Of a stretch of 64,000 nt of DNA, positions 43,287-52,806 are shown piece after piece. A model generated the notes under the pieces. It made no database searches and had not been told where the DNA came from. It worked only from the letters and a program-made list of their open reading frames with translations. This DNA comes from CAVVPY01 sp963750295 (lineage in GTDB: Bacteria > Actinomycetota > Actinomycetes > Mycobacteriales > Jatrophihabitantaceae): NCBI GenBank assembly GCA_963750295.1, contig CAVVPY010000001.1, positions 1,860,001-1,924,000 of the forward strand, given 5' to 3'. Made by a program: the position numbers and the translations under genes. The stretch's first letter is position 1; each line of letters opens with the position of its first letter.

Positions 43287-44761
43287 ATGCCCACGTCCGT
43301 GACCATGCCGCGCCTCGGCGAGAGCGTCACCGAAGGCACCGTGACCCGCTGGCTCAAAGCCGAGGGCGATCATGTCGACGCCGACGAGCCGCTGCTCGAG
43401 GTATCGACCGACAAGGTCGACACCGAGGTCCCCTCGCCGGCGTCCGGCACCCTGCTGTCGATCAAGGTCCAGGAGGACGAGACCGTCGAGATCGGCGTCG
43501 AGCTCGCGGTGATCGGCGAGGCGGGCGAGGACGGCGGCTCGTCCGACGGCGAGGACGGCGGCTCGTCCGACGGCGAGGGCGCCGAGGCGCAAGCCGACAG
43601 CGAGGACGACCCGAACCCGAACCCGAACCCGAACCCGAACCCGAACCCGAACCCGAACCCGAGCCCGAACCCGAGCCGGAGCCGGAGCCCGAACCCGAGC
43701 CGGAGCCCGCACGGGCCACCGCGCCGTCGGGGCAGGCCGCACCTCCGCCCGCGCAGGCACCGGCCCCGCAGGCCGCGCGCGAGCCGGCGTCGACAGGCCG
43801 GACGTCCGAGTCCACCGACGAGGACGAGGTCGCCGGCACGTACGTGACACCGCTGGTGCGCAAGCTGGCCAGTGAGCACCAGGTGGATCTCGCCGAGGTC
43901 CAGGGCAGCGGGGTGGGCGGGCGAATCCGCAAGTCCGACGTGCTCGCGGCCGCCGAGAAGGCCAGGTCCCCGGAGCCGGCCGCGCCGGCTGCAACCGCAG
44001 CACCGGCGGCGGCCAGGCCGGCGGCGGTCGCGGCCCAGCGCGGCAAGGTCGAGTCGATGTCGCGCATGCGGCAGGTGATCGCGACGCGGATGGTCGAGTC
44101 GCTGCAGACCTCCGCGCAGCTCACGACCGTGGTCGAGGTGGACGTGACCCGCATCGCCCGCCTGCGCGAGCGGGCCAAGGCCGACTTCGCCCAGCGCGAA
44201 GGTGTGAAGCTGTCCTTCCTGCCGTTCTTCGCCGTCGCCGCGATCGAGGCGCTCAAGGCGCACCCGGTCGTCAATTCGAGCGTCGACATGGACGCGAAGT
44301 CGGTGACCTATCACGACGCCGAGCATTTGGGCATCGCGGTCGACACCGAACGCGGGCTGCTCGTCCCGGTCATCCACAACGCGGGTGATCTCAATCTGGC
44401 CGGCCTGGCGCGCAAGATCGCCGACCTGGCCGACCGGACGCGTACCAACAAGGTTAGCCCCGACGAACTCGGTGGTGGCACCTTCACCCTGACCAACACC
44501 GGCAGCCGGGGCGCGCTGTTCGACACGCCGATCATCAACCAGCCGCAGGTCGGCATTCTCGGCACGGGCGCCGTGGTCAAGCGTGCGGTCGTGATCAGCG
44601 ATGACGACATCGGCGAGACCATCGCGATCCGCTCGATGGTGTACCTGGCGCTGTCCTACGACCATCGCATCGTCGACGGCGCGGACGCGGCCCGCTTCCT
44701 CGTGACGATGAAGGAGCGACTGGAGGCCGGGAACTTCGAACGGGCGCTCGGCCTGAGCTGA
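43287..44761 (+). CDS. sucB: 2-oxoacid dehydrogenase E2 (dihydrolipoamide acyltransferase), frameshifted
   Basis: Two frames together make one E2. Frame one (43287-43610 useful) has the lipoyl domain: MPRLGESVTEGTV and the lipoyl lysine in STDKVDTE. Frame two covers a Pro-Glu linker, the E3/E1-binding domain TPLVRKLASEHQVDLAEVQGSG and the catalytic domain ending in YDHRIVDGADAARF, with the catalytic HxxxD. The switch is at 43608-43610, where one base is missing before (CCCGAA)8: frame one reads Pro-Asn repeats, frame two Pro-Glu. Joined length is about 491 residues. It is likely the M. tuberculosis dlaT equivalent (Rv2215), serving pyruvate and/or 2-oxoglutarate dehydrogenase. This is a sequence error, a true mutation or a -1 recoding site. 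Confidence 0.85.
43527..43574 (+). repeat. 24-bp tandem duplication in the E2 gene
   Basis: Two identical 24-nt units in frame encode EDGGSSDG twice, just after the lipoyl domain. They form the start of the flexible linker. Confidence 0.85.
43610..43711 (+). repeat. CCCGAA hexanucleotide tract coding for the E2 linker
   Basis: Eight perfect CCCGAA units (43610-43657) are followed by degenerate CCCGAG/CCGGAG units. In the catalytic-domain frame this is a Pro-Glu repeat, the usual rigid E2 linker. In the lipoyl-domain frame it is Pro-Asn, so the frame changes at its left border. Confidence 0.9.
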
Positions 44762-45654
44762 TGCGGGTCGTCCTCGCGGGAGCGTCCGGGCTGATCGGTG
44801 CGGCGCTCAAGGGCGAACTGCGCGCACACGGGCACCAGGTCGACGTCCTGCTGCGCCACCCCACGTCCGAGCCGGGTACCGGCAGCTGGGACCCGGCGAG
44901 CGGCTCGGTCGACCCCGCCTTTCTGGCCGGCGCCGATGCGGTCGTCTGCCTGTCCGGGGTCGGGGTCGGTGACCACCGCTGGACCGATTCGTACAAGCAG
45001 CAGATCCTGCGCAGCCGCCTCGACAGCGTAGGCACGCTGGCACGCGCCCTCGCCGGCGCAGAGGCCGACGCTCCGCAGAGCTTTGTCGTGGCCTCGGCCG
45101 TCGGCTACTACGGCGACACCGGCGAGCGGGTGGTCGAGGAGGATTCGCCGCCCGGTGACTCCTTCCTGTCCGGCGTGTGCGTGCAGTGGGAGGCTGCTGC
45201 CGACCCGGCGCGTGCGGCCGGCCTGCGGGTGGCTCACCTGCGCACCGGTCTCGTCCTGGACCGCGACGGCGGCCTGCTCAAGCGGCTCAGGCCGATCGTC
45301 CGCCTCGGTGTGGCGGGCAAGCTCGGTACCGGCCGGCAGTACCTGCCGTGGATCTCGCTCGCCGACGAGGTGGCCGCGATCCGGTTCGTGATCGAGCACC
45401 CCGTGTCCGGCCCGGTGAACCTGACCGGCCCCGCCCCGGTGTGCAACGCCGAGTTCATGGCCACGCTCGGCACGGTGCTGCACCGGCCGACCGTGCTGCC
45501 GACGCCCGGTTTCGCGCTGAAGCTCGTCCTCGGCGAGTTCGCCGAGGACGTGCTCGGCGGGCAGAACGCGCTGCCCGCCGTACTCACCGCCGCAGGTTTC
45601 CGATTCGAGCACACGGAGCTCGAGGCCGCGCTGCGCTGGGCCCTCGACCGCTGA
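44761..45654 (+). CDS. TIGR01777-family NAD(P)-dependent epimerase (YfcH-like)
   Basis: 297 residues. Rossmann fold with VVLAGASGLIGAALKGEL at the N-terminus, the family region GSWDPASGSVDPAFLAGADAVVCLSGVGVGDHRWT and the SASAVGYYG-type motif (ASAVGYYGDTGERVVEE) carrying the catalytic Tyr. The ATG overlaps the E2 stop (TGATG), so it is coupled to the E2 gene, as in M. tuberculosis Rv2215-Rv2216. Substrate unknown. Confidence 0.9.
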   Translation: MRVVLAGASGLIGAALKGELRAHGHQVDVLLRHPTSEPGTGSWDPASGSVDPAFLAGADAVVCLSGVGVGDHRWTDSYKQQILRSRLDSVGTLARALAGAEADAPQSFVVASAVGYYGDTGERVVEEDSPPGDSFLSGVCVQWEAAADPARAAGLRVAHLRTGLVLDRDGGLLKRLRPIVRLGVAGKLGTGRQYLPWISLADEVAAIRFVIEHPVSGPVNLTGPAPVCNAEFMATLGTVLHRPTVLPTPGFALKLVLGEFAEDVLGGQNALPAVLTAAGFRFEHTELEAALRWALDR

Positions 45655-45684
45655 GGTGACAGAGGTGCGAACTAGGGTGCAGGC

Positions 45685-46455
45685 ATGGCTCTGTTCGGTG
45701 CACACGTCGACTCGGTCGATCCGCTCACCGCGGCCGAGGCGGTCGGTGCCGAGGCGATCCAGTTCTTCCTGGCCGACCCGCAGGGCTGGAAGAAACCGGT
45801 CGAACACGAGCACGCCGACGCGTTGCGCTCGAGCGAGCTGACGATCTACATCCACGCGCCGTACCTGGTGAACGTTGCGAGCACCAACAACAAGATCCGC
45901 ATACCCAGCCGCAAGATCATGAGCCAGCACGCCGAGGCAGCGGTGGGGATCGGCGCCAAGGGCCTGATCGTCCACGGCGGGCACGTCACGGCCAAGGACG
46001 ATCCTGGTGTCGGCGTCGACAACTGGCGCAAGACCTTCGAGCGGGCGAACGAGGCCGGCGGCTTCGGCCTGCCGATCCTCATCGAGAACACCGCCGGCGG
46101 TGACAACGCGATGGCTCGCCGCTTCGACCGGCTCGCCATGTTGTGGGACGCCGTCGGCGAGTACGGTCCGGGCTTCGTGCTCGACACCTGCCACGCCTGG
46201 GCCGGCGGCGAGGAGCTGCCCGACATCGTCGATCGCGTCAAGGCGATCACCGGCCGGGTCGACCTGGTGCACGCCAACAACTCCCGTGACGGCTTCGACT
46301 CCGGCGCCGACCGGCACGCAAACTTCGACTCGGGGACGTTCGACTCCGAACTGATCGCCGCGGTGTGCCGCGACGCGGGCTGCGACGTCATCGTCGAAAC
46401 CCCGGCGGACGGCCAACGCGCCGACCTCGAGTACCTGCACAAACAGCTGCGCTGA
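45685..46455 (+). CDS. nfo: Deoxyribonuclease IV (AP endonuclease family 2)
   Basis: 256 residues, TIM barrel. Metal ligands of EndoIV-type enzymes are visible: GAHV (His), YIHAPYLVN, VHGGH, LIENTAGG (Glu), LDTCHAWAGGEE (Asp, His), HANNSRDGFDSGADRHANF (Asp-x-His pair) and IVETPADG (Glu). It cleaves at abasic sites in base excision repair. It starts 30 nt after the epimerase gene and is probably in the same transcript. Confidence 0.9.
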   Translation: MALFGAHVDSVDPLTAAEAVGAEAIQFFLADPQGWKKPVEHEHADALRSSELTIYIHAPYLVNVASTNNKIRIPSRKIMSQHAEAAVGIGAKGLIVHGGHVTAKDDPGVGVDNWRKTFERANEAGGFGLPILIENTAGGDNAMARRFDRLAMLWDAVGEYGPGFVLDTCHAWAGGEELPDIVDRVKAITGRVDLVHANNSRDGFDSGADRHANFDSGTFDSELIAAVCRDAGCDVIVETPADGQRADLEYLHKQLR

Positions 46456-46475
46456 GCCCTCGATAGCGTCGCCGC

Positions 46476-47204
46476 ATGGCCGCCGACGCACCGACCATCC
46501 TCGCCACGTCCGGCGGTCTCATGCCGGGCCGGCGCACGAGCATCGAGTTCAGTCCGATGACCGACTTCGCGATCGAACTCGCCGGCGTCTCTGGTCGGCG
46601 GCCCCGCGTCTGTTACGTCGGCACCGCTGGTGGCGACAGCGACCGCTGGATCGCCGCCTTCTACGACGCCGGCCGGACTGCCGGCGTCGAGGTGTCGCAC
46701 CTGGCGCTGTTCACGATGCCTAACGTCGAGGACATCGCCGCGCACCTGCTCGACCAGGACGTCATCTGGGTCGGCGGCGGCAGTGTCGCCGGCCTGCTCG
46801 CGATGTGGCGGTTGCACGGCGTGGACGCGGCGATGCGCGAAGCCTGGCAGGCAGGCGTCGTGCTCACCGGGGTCAGCGCCGGGTCGCTGTGCTGGCACGT
46901 GGGCGGCACCACCGATTCTTTCGGACCGACGCTGCGCCCGGTCACCGACGCGCTCGCGTTTGTGCCCTACTCCAACAGCGTCCACTACGACGCCGAGGAA
47001 CAGCGCCGCCCGCTCTATCACCGGCTGGTCGCACTCGGCACGCTGCCGGCCGGGTACGCGTCGGACAACAACGCCGGGTTGCTGTACCGCGGCCCCGAAT
47101 TCGTCGAAGCGGTCAGCGAGCGCGACGGCGCGCTCGGCTACTACGTCGAGCGAGGGCCGGACGGGTCGGCGATCGAGAGCGAGTTGGCCACCCGTCGCCT
47201 CTGA
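46476..47204 (+). CDS. Peptidase E family (S51) protein
   Basis: 242 residues. Class I glutamine-amidotransferase-like fold with the serine nucleophile in LTGVSAGSLCW and GGGSVAGLLAMW ahead of it, the pattern of S51 dipeptidase E. The C-terminal half has PYSNSVHYDAEEQRRP with the catalytic His. It would cut Asp-X dipeptides, or be a cyanophycinase-like member. It follows the nfo gene by 20 nt. It is convergent with the kinase gene. Confidence 0.87.
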   Translation: MAADAPTILATSGGLMPGRRTSIEFSPMTDFAIELAGVSGRRPRVCYVGTAGGDSDRWIAAFYDAGRTAGVEVSHLALFTMPNVEDIAAHLLDQDVIWVGGGSVAGLLAMWRLHGVDAAMREAWQAGVVLTGVSAGSLCWHVGGTTDSFGPTLRPVTDALAFVPYSNSVHYDAEEQRRPLYHRLVALGTLPAGYASDNNAGLLYRGPEFVEAVSERDGALGYYVERGPDGSAIESELATRRL

Positions 47205-47239
47205 CGGCGAGAGCCCGCGCAGCACCGCTGCCGTCGGGG

Positions 47240-48829
47240 TCAGTCCCGCCGCAGCGCGGTTATCCGGTAACCGGCGGAGGTCGCGGTCAACTCGATCCGG
47301 AGCCGGACCGGGCCGGCCCCTGCGGCCCGGCCCGCAGGTCGCCCGGCACAGGCCAGGCTGGACCCGGCCAGGGTGGCTCGCGTGCTGACCCAGACCGAGG
47401 TCGCAGTGCGGTCGAGCACGGCGACGTCGGCGAAGCTCGTCCGCAGCCCGTACAGCCCGCAGCCAGGTGGCACTGCCGAGCGCAGCGCCGCGGCGTCGCG
47501 CGCCAGCAGCACGGGCGAGCCGTAGACCCCGCGAAGTTGATCCGGATCGCCGGTGCCGAACGCGGCGGATCGGTGCTCGTCGAGCGCCCTGAGGATGTGC
47601 GCGGCCTGGCTGGCGTCCAGCGCCGAGGCACGACCGGACGGTGTGGTGGCTGCGACTGGGGCGGTGCTCGCCCCCGGGTCAGGCGGCAGCCGGCGGGCAC
47701 CGGTGGCCCGATCGTGGCGATCCGGCGCACCGGCGGGCCACCAGGCGAGGCCGACGCCGACCAGCACCGCGGCCACCGCCAGCACCGCCACGGGCAACAG
47801 GTACCGACGCACCCGGCGCGGTCCGCGGGCCGGTGCCGCCAGCGGCGAGTGCGCCCGGACGCCGCGGGTGAGCGGAAGCGAGTCCGCCGGTGGTGCGTCG
47901 GGGACCGGGTCGGGGACACCGACCGGCGCAGCGTGGCGTGGCGAATGCCCACCCCGGTCCGGCGATCGGTCGAGCCGTGCCCGGCGCAGCGACGGCTCGA
48001 CGCGGACTCGTCCGGCAGTCAGTTCCACCGCGGTCGGGGTTCCCGACCAGCGCAGGTCGAGCGCGAAGTCGGCCGCCGTGCCACGCGCGTCGGCGTCGAG
48101 GCACAGCGCCCGCAGCACAACGCCTTGCAGCAACGCGGGAACAGTTGCCGCCGTCAGCCGGCCGGCCAGCTGAGCGCGCCACTGCGCCTGGTCGGCGGTC
48201 TCGAACTCCTCGTCCGAACCGAAGCTCGGCGGCGGTGTACCGGTCAGCGCGTGCATCGCCACCGCCCCGAGCATGTAGACGTCGCTGTCCGGCGCGGGCT
48301 GGTCCCCCGCGACGACCGCGGGGTCGGCGTAGGCCGCCGTCGTGCGCACGGGCACGTCGTCGCCGACCAGTCGTGACACGCCCAGATCAGCCAGCAGCGG
48401 CAGGCCGATCTCGGTGAACAGCACGTTCGCGGGCGTCACGTCGCCGTGTACGACACCGGCGGCATGCGCGTGCGCGAGCGCGGCCGCGACCGGGCTGAGC
48501 GCGCTGATCACCTCGCCGGCCGCGAGCCGGCCACGAGCCGCGAGCAACCCCGCCAGCGACCCGGCAGCGGCCAGGTCGAGCACGAGCACGACCGCGCCCT
48601 CGACGCGCACCACGCGGTGCAACCGCACCAGATTCGGATGGTCAAGAGCCGACAAGCGCGCCGCCTCCGCCAGCGCCTCGCGCCGACGCGCGGGATCGGC
48701 GATCGGCACGCGCTTCAGCGCGACACCGGCGCCCGTCGACCGGACGGTAGCCAGCCAGACGTCGCCGGACGCACCCACACCCAGCAGCCGTTCGACCCGG
48801 AAGCCGGGGACACGCAACTGCGTCGCCAT
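47240..48829 (-). CDS. Serine/threonine protein kinase with altered catalytic motifs
   Basis: 529 residues. Kinase domain about 1-270: glycine loop LLGVGASGDVW, VALKRVPI with the ATP Lys, then HGDVTPANVL in place of HRDxKxxN, LADLGVSR in place of DFG and ADP in place of APE. Asp and Asn of the catalytic loop remain. A Pro/Arg-rich juxtamembrane region follows, then one transmembrane helix (about 355-380, YLLPVAVLAVAAVLVGVGLAWW). The extracytoplasmic domain of about 150 residues has two Cys (GCGLYG; LACAG). Activity is uncertain because Thr replaces the catalytic-loop Lys (DVTPAN). Confidence 0.85.
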   Translation of the reverse strand: MATQLRVPGFRVERLLGVGASGDVWLATVRSTGAGVALKRVPIADPARRREALAEAARLSALDHPNLVRLHRVVRVEGAVVLVLDLAAAGSLAGLLAARGRLAAGEVISALSPVAAALAHAHAAGVVHGDVTPANVLFTEIGLPLLADLGVSRLVGDDVPVRTTAAYADPAVVAGDQPAPDSDVYMLGAVAMHALTGTPPPSFGSDEEFETADQAQWRAQLAGRLTAATVPALLQGVVLRALCLDADARGTAADFALDLRWSGTPTAVELTAGRVRVEPSLRRARLDRSPDRGGHSPRHAAPVGVPDPVPDAPPADSLPLTRGVRAHSPLAAPARGPRRVRRYLLPVAVLAVAAVLVGVGLAWWPAGAPDRHDRATGARRLPPDPGASTAPVAATTPSGRASALDASQAAHILRALDEHRSAAFGTGDPDQLRGVYGSPVLLARDAAALRSAVPPGCGLYGLRTSFADVAVLDRTATSVWVSTRATLAGSSLACAGRPAGRAAGAGPVRLRIELTATSAGYRITALRRD

Positions 48830-48902
48830 ACCGCGACGCTAAGGCGCGCGGACCGGTCGAGCCGGGTTGTCCACAGCCCGATCCGTCCGACTTGTGCGCC
48901 GG

Positions 48903-51113
48903 TCAGTCAGCCGCTCGCGCGAGCTTCGACGGCCACCAGATCTTCTTGCCGATGTCGTAACTCAATGCAGGCACCAGGATCGTCCGGACGACGACCGTGT
49001 CGAGCAGCACGCCGAACGCGACCGTGAAGCCGATCTCGGCGAGAAAGACGATGGGCAGCACGCCGAGCACCACGAACGTCGCCGCCAGCACCATGCCGGC
49101 CGAGGTGATCACGCCGCCGGTCACCGCCAGGCCACGGATGATCCCCGATCTCGTCCCGTGCCCGAGCGTCTCTTCCCGCACCCTGGTCATCAGGAAGATG
49201 TTGTAGTCGATGCCCAGCGCCACCAGGAAGACGAACGCGAACAGCGGGAACGCCGGGTCGGAGTTGGCGAAGTGGAAGACGTGGTTGAACGCGATCGCGC
49301 TGACGCCGAGGGCTGCGGTGAACGAGAGCACCACCGTCCCGATGAGGATCAACGGTGCGAGCAGCGCGCGGAGCACGACGCAGAGCACGATCAGGATGAC
49401 GATCAGGACGAGCGGGATGATCACGTTCCGGTCGTGGCGCGACGCGGTCTGGACGTCCAGGTTCACCGCGGACTGGCCGCCGACGAGCGCGGCCGCACCG
49501 TCGATGTTGTCGACCGCGGTGCGGATCTGCTTGATCGTCTGATAGGCCGCCGGTGTGTCGTACCCGGCGGTGAGCGTGGCGTTGACGATCGTCTTGCCGT
49601 CGCGCGGCTGGATCTGGAACTGGGCCGGTAGGCAGCCGGTCGTCGCGCCGGCCGGGATGCCTGCGCCCTGCGCGACGGCGCGAGCGAGTTTCTGGTAGTC
49701 GGGCTGCACGCACACCTGCGCCGGGTCGACGCCGTCCACGCCGCGCACGGCCCCGATCACGTCCGCGGTCTTGTCGGCGTTGATCAGGATGACCGCCGGG
49801 GCGCCCGCGCCCTTGCTGAAGTTCGCGTCGTAGATGTGCTGGCCGACGACGGCGTCCGGCTTGGACGTGAACCCGTCGACCGTCGACAGCCCGTCCGACT
49901 TCAATCCGGTGATGGCGATGACGCAGGCACCGAGCAGGACCGTGCTCGCGACCCAGCTGCGCCGGTGCTGACGTCCGACCGCCTCGGCAATCCGCCGCCA
50001 CACCCGGTGGGTGGCCAGGTCGGTCTGGTGATCGAGTCGCGGGCGTTTCGGCCAGAAGATCCACCGGCCCGAGATCACGAGCAGGGCAGGCAGCACGGTC
50101 AGCATCACGATGACGGTGCAGGCGATGCCGATGGCACACACCGGCCCCAGCCCGGCGGTCGAGTTGAGGTCGGCGAAGGTCAGGCACAGCAGTCCGAGAA
50201 TCACCGTCGCGGCCGATGCCCCGATCGGCTGGGCGGCGGCCTTCCACGCGACGGTCATCGCTTCCAGCCGGCTCCCGTACTCGTGCAACTCCTCGCGGTA
50301 TCGGCTCACGAGCAGCAGCGCGTAGTCGGTGCCGGCCCCGATGACCAGGACCGACAGGATGCCCTGGCTCTGCCCGTTGAGCGTGATCACGTCGTGCTTG
50401 GCCAGGGCGTAGATGATGATCGAGGCAGCGCCGAGCGCGAGGACGGCACTGAACAGCGGATAGAACCAGAGGACCGGGCTGCGGTACACGAACAGCAGGA
50501 TGAGGACGACGACGAGCCCCGCTGACAGCAGCAGGGTGCCGTCGAGGCCGTTGAAGGCGTCGATCAGGGCGACGAGGACGCCGCCGGCGCCCGCGCTGTG
50601 CACTGCCAGTCCCGGCGGAGCGCCCGCACGCGCAGTCGCAAGCACCTGCTTCTCGGTGTCGACCAGTTCCGGGCCCTGCACCGACGTGCCGTTGTCCTTG
50701 GCGATCAGCGGTACCGACACGGCGGACACCGCACCGTCCTTGCTGAACTCCGGGGGCGCGACCTGGTCGGTGGCGACCCCCGTGATCGAGCGGAACGCCG
50801 TCACGTCCGCCGCGATCTTCGCCCGGTCGGCGGCCGACAGCCCGCCCTTGCGCTCGTAGACGACGAAACCGGGAATGGCCTGGATCGCGCTGAACTTCTG
50901 CTGCTCGTCGGCGACCTTTGTCGAGTCGGCCGACGCCGGGAGGAAGGACGAGTTGTCGTTCTTCTGGACGTCGGCGAGCTTGCTCTGGTAACTGCCGCCC
51001 GCGCCGCCGATGAGGAACACGATCAGCGCGATACCGCCGAAGATCCAGACGGAGCGCGGCCGGCCGGGGCGTGACACTGCTCGCTCGTCCGGCAGCTGGT
51101 CGGTTCGTTCCAC
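48903..51113 (-). CDS. MMPL/RND family transporter
   Basis: 736 residues from GTG 51113, preceded by GAGGAGG, which favours it over the longer frames. Twelve helices in two repeats: helix 1 (SVWIFGGIALIVFLIGG), a large extracytoplasmic loop, helices 2-6 with the MMPL motif GAGTDYALLLVSRYREEL, then a second loop and helices 8-12 with the repeat motif VALGIDYNIFLMTRVREE. The Asp in GTDYA and GIDYN mark the proton relay pairs. Likely exports a lipid or drug; the substrate is unknown. Confidence 0.92.
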   Translation of the reverse strand: MERTDQLPDERAVSRPGRPRSVWIFGGIALIVFLIGGAGGSYQSKLADVQKNDNSSFLPASADSTKVADEQQKFSAIQAIPGFVVYERKGGLSAADRAKIAADVTAFRSITGVATDQVAPPEFSKDGAVSAVSVPLIAKDNGTSVQGPELVDTEKQVLATARAGAPPGLAVHSAGAGGVLVALIDAFNGLDGTLLLSAGLVVVLILLFVYRSPVLWFYPLFSAVLALGAASIIIYALAKHDVITLNGQSQGILSVLVIGAGTDYALLLVSRYREELHEYGSRLEAMTVAWKAAAQPIGASAATVILGLLCLTFADLNSTAGLGPVCAIGIACTVIVMLTVLPALLVISGRWIFWPKRPRLDHQTDLATHRVWRRIAEAVGRQHRRSWVASTVLLGACVIAITGLKSDGLSTVDGFTSKPDAVVGQHIYDANFSKGAGAPAVILINADKTADVIGAVRGVDGVDPAQVCVQPDYQKLARAVAQGAGIPAGATTGCLPAQFQIQPRDGKTIVNATLTAGYDTPAAYQTIKQIRTAVDNIDGAAALVGGQSAVNLDVQTASRHDRNVIIPLVLIVILIVLCVVLRALLAPLILIGTVVLSFTAALGVSAIAFNHVFHFANSDPAFPLFAFVFLVALGIDYNIFLMTRVREETLGHGTRSGIIRGLAVTGGVITSAGMVLAATFVVLGVLPIVFLAEIGFTVAFGVLLDTVVVRTILVPALSYDIGKKIWWPSKLARAAD

Positions 51114-51223
51114 TTCGGCCTCCTCCTCGAACGCTCGCGCCACCGTATCGAGATCGCGCGAACCGTCGCGACGGTGCACCGGCCGCCCGACGGATCGGTC
51201 TGCGTTTGGGTACCGTGGCAGGC

Positions 51224-51877
51224 GTGGGCGAACTGCGACTGATCCGCGCCGGTTTCGGCGACGACGCCGTCCCCTACGAACTGGCCTGGGCGCGCCAGCG
51301 CGAGCTTCATGAGGCCGTTGTCGCCGGTACCGCCCCGGACACCGCACTGCTCCTCGAGCACCCGTCCGTGTACACCGCCGGGCGCCGTACCGAGCCGTGG
51401 GAGCGCCCGTTCGACGGCACCCCGGTGATCGACGTCGATCGCGGCGGCAAGATCACCTGGCACGGCCCCGGCCAGTTGGTGGGTTACCCGATCATCCGCT
51501 TGGCCGACCCGATCGACGTCGTCGCCTACGTGCGCCGGCTCGAGGGCGTCCTGATCGCCGTCTGCGCCGAATTCGGTGTGCGGGCCGACCGCGTCGAGGG
51601 ACGCAGTGGCGCGTGGGTGCTCGCCGACGAGCGCGGACCCGACCGCAAGCTCGGCGCGATCGGGATCCGGGTCGCGCGCGGCGTGACCCTGCACGGGTTC
51701 GCGCTGAACTGCAATCCGGACCTGTCGTTCTTCGACCGGTTCGTCCCGTGCGGCATCACCGACGCCGGGGTCACGTCCCTGGCGGCGGAACTCGGCCGGG
51801 ACGTCACGGTCGCCGAGGTGCTGCCGGTCGTCGAGCAGCAACTGTCCGCGCTCTCGGCCGTGGCGGTACCGGCATGA
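51224..51877 (+). CDS. lipB: Octanoyl-ACP:protein N-octanoyltransferase
   Basis: 217 residues from GTG 51224 (GTG 51215 is also possible). It moves octanoate from ACP to the lipoyl-domain lysine. Motifs: LLLEHPSVYTAGRRTEPW, GGKITWHGPGQLVGYPI, GRSGAWV, DRKLGAIGIRV with the catalytic Lys, and FVPCGITDAGVTSL with the catalytic Cys. The stop overlaps the lipA ATG (ATGA). It supplies the precursor for lipoylation of the E2 encoded 7 kb upstream. Confidence 0.95.
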   Translation: MGELRLIRAGFGDDAVPYELAWARQRELHEAVVAGTAPDTALLLEHPSVYTAGRRTEPWERPFDGTPVIDVDRGGKITWHGPGQLVGYPIIRLADPIDVVAYVRRLEGVLIAVCAEFGVRADRVEGRSGAWVLADERGPDRKLGAIGIRVARGVTLHGFALNCNPDLSFFDRFVPCGITDAGVTSLAAELGRDVTVAEVLPVVEQQLSALSAVAVPA

Positions 51878-52797
51878 CCGCCGTGCAGCCGGACGGGCGC
51901 CGGATGCTGCGCATCGAGCAGCGCAACAGCGCCGTCCCCATCGAGCGCAAGCCCGAGTGGATCAGGACGCGCGCCAAGATGGGACCGGAGTTCACCGAGT
52001 TGCGCGCCCTCGTCCAGCGCGAGGGTCTGCACACGGTCTGCCAGGAGGCGGGCTGCCCCAACATCTACGAGTGCTGGGAGGATCGCGAGGCGACCTTCCT
52101 CATCGGGGGCGACCAGTGCACCCGCCGCTGCGACTTCTGCCAGATCGACACCGGCCGCCCGCAGCCGCTCGACCGCGACGAGCCGCGGCGGGTGGCCGAG
52201 AGCGTCCGGACGATGGAACTGCGCTACGCGACCATCACCGGCGTGGCTCGAGACGATCTGGCTGACGGCGGTGCGTGGCTGTACGCCGAGACGGTCCGGC
52301 AGATCCACGAACTCAATCCCGACACCGGTGTCGAGTTGCTCGCGCCGGACTTCAACGCGATTCCCGAACTGCTCGCCGAGGTCTTCGGCAGCCGTCCTGA
52401 GGTGTTCGCGCACAACATCGAGACCGTGCCGCGGATCTTCAAGTCGATCCGTCCGGGGTTCCGCTACGAGCGTTCGCTCGACGTCGTCCGCGCCGCGCGA
52501 GCTGACGGCTTGGTGACCAAGTCCAACCTGATCCTCGGGATGGGTGAGGAGCGCGCGGAGATCAGCCAGGCGCTGCAGGATCTCTACGACGCCGGCTGCG
52601 AACTGATCACGATCACGCAGTACCTGCGACCCTCGCCCAAGCACCACCCGGTGACCCGCTGGGTCAAGCCGGACGAGTTCGTCGAACTGCGCGAAGAGGC
52701 CGAGGACATCGGCTTCGCGGGCGTGCTGAGCGGCCCGCTCGTACGGTCGTCCTACCGCGCCGGACGGCTCTACCAGCAAGCAATCGCCGCCCGCTGA
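51874..52797 (+). CDS. lipA: Lipoyl synthase (radical SAM)
   Basis: 307 residues. It inserts two sulfurs into octanoyl-lysine. It has the auxiliary cluster motif CQEAGCPNIYEC, the radical SAM motif CTRRCDFC and the C-terminal RSSY motif whose Ser ligates the auxiliary cluster. It is coupled to lipB by a 4-nt overlap. The gene ends 10 nt before a repeat-rich gap. Confidence 0.96.
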   Translation: MTAVQPDGRRMLRIEQRNSAVPIERKPEWIRTRAKMGPEFTELRALVQREGLHTVCQEAGCPNIYECWEDREATFLIGGDQCTRRCDFCQIDTGRPQPLDRDEPRRVAESVRTMELRYATITGVARDDLADGGAWLYAETVRQIHELNPDTGVELLAPDFNAIPELLAEVFGSRPEVFAHNIETVPRIFKSIRPGFRYERSLDVVRAARADGLVTKSNLILGMGEERAEISQALQDLYDAGCELITITQYLRPSPKHHPVTRWVKPDEFVELREEAEDIGFAGVLSGPLVRSSYRAGRLYQQAIAAR

Positions 52798-52806
52798 CCA
52801 CGCGAC

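Noticed and set aside
43610..43711. Non-coding satellite repeat
   Set aside because: In the catalytic frame it encodes the normal Pro-Glu linker of an E2 protein, so it is coding.
43215..44665. Minus-strand frames with long Arg-Val or Gly-Ser runs
   Set aside because: They are the reverse complement of the CCCGAA tract and E2 catalytic domain.
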